From Modestobacter marinus (GTDB lineage: Bacteria; Actinomycetota; Actinomycetes; Mycobacteriales; Geodermatophilaceae): a stretch of DNA of 51,478 nt. A model generated the notes under the pieces. The model saw nothing but the letters and a program-made list of their open reading frames with translations, did not search any database and was not told the origin of the DNA. Below are positions 46,266 through 51,478 of the stretch, one piece after another. Both the position numbers and the translations under genes were made by a program. Positions within the stretch are counted from its first letter, which is position 1; each line of letters begins with the position of its first letter. The stretch lies in contig NZ_JABGCH010000031.1 in assembly GCF_019799945.1 (NCBI RefSeq), positions 1 through 51,478 of the forward strand. Direction: 5' to 3'.

Positions 46266-46294
46266 GCCACAATCGTGCCACAATTGTGCCACAA
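46266..46294. promoter_or_regulatory. Three 11-bp GCCACAA iterons at antitoxin start (operator)
   Basis: GCCACAA occurs at 46266, 46277 and 46288, 11 bp apart. The middle of the array contains the palindrome CACAATTGTG (46279-46288). The array directly abuts the antitoxin ATG. This is the expected form of a TA autoregulatory operator that binds several antitoxin dimers on one DNA face. Confidence 0.6.
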
Positions 46295-46439
46295 GACGTC
46301 CACCCTACCGCCGCTGGCGGCGAGGACATCGGAGCTGTTGGCGCTGGACCTGGCGCTGGCCCCCGCGCGACCACACGCCATGGGCTTTCCGCGACAAGTT
46401 CTCCCTCATCGAGAAGCTTGCTCAGCAAAGCCTCTAGTG

Positions 46440-46830
46440 GTGGTCGCGATGGACTACGACTCCGGGCGGCGGCGCCGATCTCCTTTCCGCCGACCTCGAT
46501 CGCTGGGCGGCGCCACATCGACGGGGGAGCGGTCTCGGTCACCGACGCCGACGTCCTGGTGCGCGAGCACCTGGATGAGCCCGATCGTCCTGGCCCCACT
46601 GGTGACCTACGAGGAGGACCGTCCACGGAGCGCGGGGGAGCGGCTGGAACGACTTCTGCGGCAGCACCGCACCCGTCGCCTGGACGCGGAGGTCCGCCGG
46701 CCGGCCGCCACGGGCACGACGGTCAGGGTGATCGCGCCAACCGCGGAAGACCTCGCCGTCATCGGCTCGAACCTCATGAGTGCGCGACACCACCCCGTCG
46801 CTCGCACAACTGCGACCTCGGCGGGTCACC
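46440..46830 (+). pseudogene. Patatin-like phospholipase remnant, frameshifted
   Basis: In one frame the DNA reads LRAAAPISFPPTSIAGRRHIDGGAVSVTDADVLV, with the DGG catalytic-Asp block of patatins. In another, from about 46580, it reads VLAPLVTYEEDRPRSAGERLERLLRQ and VRVIAPTAEDLAVIGSNLMSARHH, the family's C-terminal block. The shift lies at about 46555-46580. The N-terminal half with the GxSxG serine is absent. The remnant ends against the debranching-enzyme gene. Confidence 0.55.
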
Positions 46831-48994
46831 TCACGCTGCGATCATCAGGACCGGCACGGAGCTGGTTGAGGTGGAAGCCCGGGACGACGGGGACACCGTC
46901 CGGGAGACCCTCCAACCGGGCGCCGTCCTGGTCCACGGTCAAGGTGACCCTGCGGCCGGCCAGGGGCACGTCGTTGATGCGGATCGGCCCGTAGCGGTCG
47001 GGCCACGCGGGTTCGAACCACACCTCGCCGACCCGGGGCTCCAGTCGCAGCAGCAGCCGCACCGCCTGGATCGGCGTGGCCGCCGCCCAGGCCTGTGGTG
47101 AGCACGACGTCGGGTAGGGGACCGGGGTCGGGAACTCCGACCGGTCGAACCCGCAGAAGAGCTCGGGCAGTCGCCCGCCGAACGCGACGGCGGCGTCCAA
47201 GAGTCCGGTGGCGATTCGCTGCGCCTCCGCTACGAAGCCGTAGCGCATCAGACCGGTGGCCACCAGCACGCTGTCGTGCGGCCACACCGACCCGTTGTGA
47301 TAGCTCATGGGGTTGTACGCACCCATGGACGACGCGAGGGTCCGCACTCCCCAGCCGGTGAACATCTCCGGCGACAGCAGGTGCGCGGCGACGTGCTCGG
47401 CCTTGTCCTCCGCCACGATCCCTGTCCACAGGCAGTGGCCGATGTTGGACGTCAGCGCGTCGATCGGACGCTTGTCGCCGTCCAGGCCCACGGCGAACCA
47501 GCCGCGATCGGCCAGCCAGAACTGCTCGTTGAACGCGCGCTTGAGCTCCTCGGCCCTGTCGGACCAATGCCTTGCGCCGGCCTCGTCCCCGGCGGCGGCG
47601 GCCAGGTCGGATCGGGCGGAGTACGCGGCGTACACGTAGCCCTGCACCTCGCACAGTGCGATCGGGGTGGGCGGGATCGCGCCGTCGGCGGTGTTGATGC
47701 CGTCCCAGGAGTCCTTCCAGCCCTGGTTGACCAACCCCGCCGAGGTGCTTCGCTGATATTCCACGAAGCCGTCGCCGTCGCGGTCGCCGTACTCGTCGAT
47801 CCAGGTCAGCGCCCGGTCGACGGCGGGCAGGAGCGCGTCCAGCTGTTCGGAGGCGATGCTCCACCGGCGGAGCTCGCCGGCAAGGGCGGCGAAGAGCGGG
47901 GTGGCGTCGACCGTGCCGTAGTAGACGTTCCCGCCCCCGTGTGCCAGGGGGAATTCGGCGCCCAGCCGCGTCTCGTGCAGGATCCTCCCGGGTTGCTCCT
48001 CGGTGCGCGGATCCACGCTCGTCCCCTGGAGGCGAGCCAGCATCTGCAATGTGCCGAGGGCAAGGCCCGAGTCCACGGGCAGGGTCATGTACGAGGTGAG
48101 GAGGGAGTCCCGACCGAACAGCGCCATGAACCACGGCGCCCCGGCGGCCACCGCCGCCTCGCCGGGATGAGTCGGATCGTGCAGCCGTAGGGCACCGAGA
48201 TCTTCCAGGCTCTGGGCGAGGACCATGCGCAGCTGCGGATCCTCGGTCTGCACTCGTGGGCTGCCGGCCCGCCATCGGCGTAGGCGCTGCGCCGGGTGTG
48301 CCTCTTCGGGCGGTCGGCCGACCGGGAAGGCGGGGTGGACGTCCTCCCCGCCAACGATGGGGACGACGAGGAGGGTGGTCTCCCAGGTGCCGTGCGGCGG
48401 GACGCGGACATCGAAGGCCAGCTCGCCGTGGCCGGCGACCGCTCCCGCTGCCGTCACACGGCACCCCCGGGAGACCCCTTCCTCGTGCATCCCGAGGACG
48501 AGTGTGTCGCCATCGGTCCTCATCGACGGCTGCTCGTGCACCTCGACCCGGCCCTCCTTCACCGCGAACAGATCGGCGAAGTCGCTGGTGACGAGCAGGC
48601 GGAGGGTGGTGGCGAGCGGCTGGTTCCCGAGGTTGCGCAGCCGAAGGTCTTCACGCATGCCCTCGCCGACGTAACGGTGCCGCTCCAGGAGCACCTCGGT
48701 CCGGGATGTCCTGGGCAGGGCGCGCACGAGGAACGTTGCCCGGAACGGCTCTTGCCGGAGCACGGTGAGGGGCTGGAGAGGGGAGTCGTCGAGGCGCAGT
48801 CGCCAGTCCGACACGATGCGGGTGTCCCGGAAGAACAGGCCCTCGGGCCCGTCGCCCCGAAGGTCTCCGGAGGGCGGGCCGACGCAGAAGGTCGAGCCCT
48901 CGACCAGGGTGACCGCCTGGTTGGGGGCCGTGACCGGCTCGGTGTCGGCTTCGGTCACGTCGAGGCCCGCCGCGGACCGGTCCGCTGAGGTCAT
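46826..48994 (-). CDS. Glycogen-debranching N-terminal domain / amylo-alpha-1,6-glucosidase-like
   Basis: The protein has 722 residues, ATG behind AGGAG. The N-terminal GDE_N_bis domain (about 25-240) begins VTLVEGSTFCVGPPSGDLRGDGPEGLFFRDTRI and VSDWRL. The GH15/63-like (alpha/alpha)6 catalytic part (about 270-700) has WFMALFGRDSLLTSYMTL, QGWKDSWDGIN (probable acid) and MSYHNGSVWPHDSVLVATG. It acts on alpha-glucans. It is divergent from a GT4 gene; the pair suggests glycan or storage-polymer metabolism. Confidence 0.88.
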   Translation of the reverse strand: MTSADRSAAGLDVTEADTEPVTAPNQAVTLVEGSTFCVGPPSGDLRGDGPEGLFFRDTRIVSDWRLRLDDSPLQPLTVLRQEPFRATFLVRALPRTSRTEVLLERHRYVGEGMREDLRLRNLGNQPLATTLRLLVTSDFADLFAVKEGRVEVHEQPSMRTDGDTLVLGMHEEGVSRGCRVTAAGAVAGHGELAFDVRVPPHGTWETTLLVVPIVGGEDVHPAFPVGRPPEEAHPAQRLRRWRAGSPRVQTEDPQLRMVLAQSLEDLGALRLHDPTHPGEAAVAAGAPWFMALFGRDSLLTSYMTLPVDSGLALGTLQMLARLQGTSVDPRTEEQPGRILHETRLGAEFPLAHGGGNVYYGTVDATPLFAALAGELRRWSIASEQLDALLPAVDRALTWIDEYGDRDGDGFVEYQRSTSAGLVNQGWKDSWDGINTADGAIPPTPIALCEVQGYVYAAYSARSDLAAAAGDEAGARHWSDRAEELKRAFNEQFWLADRGWFAVGLDGDKRPIDALTSNIGHCLWTGIVAEDKAEHVAAHLLSPEMFTGWGVRTLASSMGAYNPMSYHNGSVWPHDSVLVATGLMRYGFVAEAQRIATGLLDAAVAFGGRLPELFCGFDRSEFPTPVPYPTSCSPQAWAAATPIQAVRLLLRLEPRVGEVWFEPAWPDRYGPIRINDVPLAGRRVTLTVDQDGARLEGLPDGVPVVPGFHLNQLRAGPDDRSVR

Positions 48995-49243
48995 GGCCGA
49001 GCTCCTGTGGAACGAGGTACGCGGGCGTTGGCGGCTCCATTGTCCGCGCGGACGGCCAGGACCTCACGCTCGTGCCCGAGAAGTGGCACGAACGCGTCCG
49101 GTTCGTGGCGCGACGCCTTGGCGGATGCCCAAGTGACGCCTAACGTGCCGGGGAAGGCGGTCCGCGGGCGGCTGGAAGGCGGACATCCGACAGCGAGCGG
49201 GCGCTCCAAGCCTCCGGAGCAACTCCGCCAGAGGGAGCCCACC

Positions 49244-50326
49244 GTGCGGATCGGCGTCATCGCACCTCCCTGGTTGCCCGTGCCACCACCCGCCTACGGA
49301 GGCATAGAGGCGCAGGTCGACTACCTGGCGAGGGGCTTGGCCGACGCCGGGCATGAGGTCCTGCTGGCTGCGCGTGCCGGCAGCACCTGCTCTGTGGAGC
49401 TGGTCGCCGGCACGGTCCCGGCCGCGGGCGTGCCCATCGGGGACTGCGTCACCGAGCTCGCCCATGTGGTTCGCGCCTACGCAGCCTTCGTGGACGTGGA
49501 CCTGGTGCACGACCACACGATCACCGGCCCCCTGTGCCGGCGACGCCGGGCCGGCCTGCCCGTGGTCAGCACCTGTCACGGCCCGGTCCACGGCGACCTC
49601 GACACGGTGTACCGCGCCATGGCGGCCGAAGTCGGCCTGGTCGCCATCTCCGCCGCCCAGGCCTCGGCCGCTCCCGACGTCCCGTTCGCCGCCGTCATCC
49701 ACCACGGCCTCGACGTCAGCGCGGTGCCGGTCGGCGCCGGGAGCGGCGGGTATGTCTGCTTCCTGGGCCGGTTCAGCCCCGAGAAGGGCGTCCGGGAGGC
49801 GATCCTGATCGCTCGGGCGGCCGGGATACCGCTGCGGATCGGGGCCAAGATGCGGGAGGCCTCGGAACGGGACTACTTCGAGGGGTGTATTCGGCCGCTG
49901 CTCGGTCGGGATGCCGAGTACGTCGGGGAGCTGGATGCGGCCGCGAAGTACGAGCTGCTCGGCGGTGCCATGGCGCTGCTCAACCCCATCCGCTGGTCTG
50001 AGCCGTTCGGCCTGGTGATGATCGAGTCCCTGGCCGCGGGCACCCCCGTGGTCGTGACGCCGAACGGCTCGGCCCCGGAGATCATCGAGGACGGGGTGAC
50101 CGGGTTCGTGCGTGACCTGCGGCTGCTCCCCGAGGTGCTTCCCCGCGCCACGGAGCTCGATCGCGCAACCTGCCGGGCTGCCGCGGAGACGCGGTTCAGC
50201 GCCGTGCGGATGGTGGCCGAACACCTCACCCTCTACCGCACCGTCGTGGCGGAGCAGGGCGCGTGTGGCAAGGGTCCCGGGCAACGTCCGACGGCAAGAG
50301 TGCCAGTGTCCGGCGTGCCTGGGTGA
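49244..50326 (+). CDS. Glycosyltransferase family 4 protein
   Basis: The protein has 360 residues; GTG 49244 follows GAGGGAG. The N-terminal RIGVIAPPWLPVPPPAYGGIEAQVDYLARGLADAGHEV and HDHTITGPL bind the acceptor side. YVCFLGRFSPEKGVREAILIA and EPFGLVMIESLAAGTPVV (E-x7-E) are the GT-B donor site. NDP-sugar and acceptor are not predictable. It lies 249 bp from the divergent debranching gene. Confidence 0.9.
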   Translation: MRIGVIAPPWLPVPPPAYGGIEAQVDYLARGLADAGHEVLLAARAGSTCSVELVAGTVPAAGVPIGDCVTELAHVVRAYAAFVDVDLVHDHTITGPLCRRRRAGLPVVSTCHGPVHGDLDTVYRAMAAEVGLVAISAAQASAAPDVPFAAVIHHGLDVSAVPVGAGSGGYVCFLGRFSPEKGVREAILIARAAGIPLRIGAKMREASERDYFEGCIRPLLGRDAEYVGELDAAAKYELLGGAMALLNPIRWSEPFGLVMIESLAAGTPVVVTPNGSAPEIIEDGVTGFVRDLRLLPEVLPRATELDRATCRAAAETRFSAVRMVAEHLTLYRTVVAEQGACGKGPGQRPTARVPVSGVPG

Positions 50327-50638
50327 CGATCGATCAAGACCTCAATCACCGGTAACGCCGGCGAGGCGCAGCGTTACGGTCACGCGCAGGAAGGCGGCGG
50401 GCCGGGGATCGCCGCCACGCAGGGTGTCCTGAGATCAGCTTGCTGAAGCCACTGGCCGCGCCTCGACGCGACCGGTCAGCGCGCAGTGGGACTCGCCTCG
50501 ATGTCGGGCTGCCGCCCAAGCAGTGGCGTCCACCAAGGTGGTGTGCGACGGCCCGGTGACCAGCGGGCCGAGGACGTGAAGGCGGCCACCGCGTGATCTG
50601 CTGGATGACCTCTCACAGTCCTTCAGGAGTTCGACGCG
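50327..50638. other. Gap before IS256-type transposase
   Basis: No supported gene in 312 bases. It must contain the left end of the IS256-type element, but I cannot identify its inverted repeat because the right end is outside or destroyed. Confidence 0.4.
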
Positions 50639-51409
50639 ATGACCGCGCCTTCCAGTATCGACCCTGCCCACTTCCTGCACGAGCAGCTGGCCCAGGCAAG
50701 CCCTGATCTGCTGCGTCAGATGCTCACGACCTTGATCAACACCCTCATGTCGGCCGAGGCCGGCGCGGTCTGCGGCGCCGGCTACGGCGAGCGCAGCGAG
50801 CAGCGGACCAACACCCGCAACGGCTACCGGAGCCGGGACTTCGACACCCGCGCCGGCACCCTGGACGTCGCGATCCCGAAGCTTCGGTCGGGCTCGTACT
50901 TCCCCGACTGGCTGCTGGAGCGCCGCCGCCGGGCGGAGCGGACGCTGACCACGGTGGTGGCGACCTGCTATCTGCTGGGTGTCTCGACCCGGCGGATGGA
51001 GCGCCTGGTCGAGTCCTTGGGCATCAGCCGGCTGTCGAAGTCGCAGGTGTCGGAGATGGCCTGGGAACTGGACGCGCAGGTCGCGGACTTCCGGCACCGG
51101 CCGCTGGACGCGGGACCGTACGCGTTCCTGGCCGCCGACGCCCTGGTGCTCAAGGTGCGCGAGGGCGGCCGGGTGGTGGGCGTGCACGCCCTGATGGCGA
51201 CCGGGGTGAACGGCGACGGGCACCGGGAGATCCTCGGCCTGCAGGTCACCAGCGCCGAGGACGGCGCCGGCTGGCTGTCCTTCTTCCGCGACCTGACCGC
51301 CCGCGGCCCCACCGGGGTCCAGCTGGTGACCAGCGATGCCCACCGCGGCCTGGTGGAGGCGATCGGCGCCGCGGTGCCCGGTGCGGCCTGGCAGCGCTGC
51401 CGCACGCAC
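50639..51409 (+). pseudogene. IS256-family transposase, 3' end lost
   Basis: FLHEQLAQASPDLLRQMLTTLINTLMSAEAGAVCGAGYGER and RNGYRSRDFDTRAGTLDVAIPKLRSGSYFP are the family's opening. Catalytic Asp167 (AADALVL) and Asp233 (TSDAHRGL) are present. After QRCRTH (51392-51409) the protein departs from the family and stops at 51470-51472; the last Glu of the DDE triad and about one third of the protein are missing. The new sequence starts GGGCCTGTAAAGAATC, which looks like the tip of another insertion sequence. Confidence 0.8.
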
Positions 51410-51478
51410 TGGGCCTGTAAAGAATCAACTTGTCGGCGTGTTGTTGGCGGCGGCCTGGGGACCCGGCAGTGAGGCGAG

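Overview
The window is high-GC actinobacterial chromosome. GTG starts are frequent, 4-bp stop/start overlaps are common, and there are mycothiol-linked proteins, a CtaJ-like cytochrome oxidase subunit and an EttA-type ABC-F protein. The gene set and style fit Geodermatophilaceae (Blastococcus, Geodermatophilus, Modestobacter); this placement is inference, because no rRNA or unique marker is present.

The window has four parts. (1) Positions 1-8,590 are accessory DNA. They hold a seven-bladed WD40-type propeller protein, a trypsin-co-occurring (trypco2) gene broken by one in-frame TAG, decayed sequence, a TPR/propeller-like protein, a DUF6623-like protein, a secreted I36-type peptidase inhibitor, and a 918-residue SARP/NB-ARC/TPR regulator. 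The stretch 3,741-8,559 is bounded by a 63-bp imperfect direct repeat. The right copy is the 3' half of an intact tRNA-Arg(TCT) and the left copy is a displaced fragment of it, so this looks like the footprint of an integrative element whose integrase is gone.

(2) From 8.7 to 35.8 kb lies core-like DNA. It contains an SSB paralogue, EttA, a thioesterase, a bioY-ecfA-ecfT-MOSC operon, a roadblock protein, a truncated haemoglobin with an MFS pump, prolyl oligopeptidase, an HNH nuclease, kynureninase facing an amidase, CtaJ and DUF5130, PepN, an Rv2466c-type mycothiol nitroreductase, and RpiB. From memory, several of these (SSBb, EttA, thioesterase, GlbO, HNH, PepN, Rv2466c, RpiB) lie close together in Mycobacterium tuberculosis around Rv2465c-Rv2478c, so this part appears to be a conserved neighbourhood with lineage-specific insertions. 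One metallo-beta-lactamase-fold gene here is split by an in-frame TAG.

(3) From 35.8 to 45.5 kb are mostly single genes: an Eis-like acetyltransferase, DUF5655, two lipoproteins transcribed away from each other, an ECF sigma factor with a C-terminal SnoaL-like domain, DUF1059, VOC and cupin proteins, a small protein with a Cys/His motif, and a tannase/feruloyl-esterase-like hydrolase. (4) The right end carries a MazEF pair with three 11-bp iterons at the antitoxin start, a frameshifted patatin remnant, a glycogen-debranching-type glucosidase divergent from a GT4 glycosyltransferase, and an IS256-type transposase cut off near the window edge.

Recurring non-coding structure includes three dispersed intergenic hairpins that share the 12-mer CTCGCAAGCTCG, a perfect 20-bp inverted repeat between convergent genes, and GCTTGAA direct repeats upstream of the SARP gene. 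The best candidates for something undescribed are the propeller/trypco2/TPR cluster and the adjacent tRNA-bounded module of regulator, inhibitor and DUF6623-like protein.
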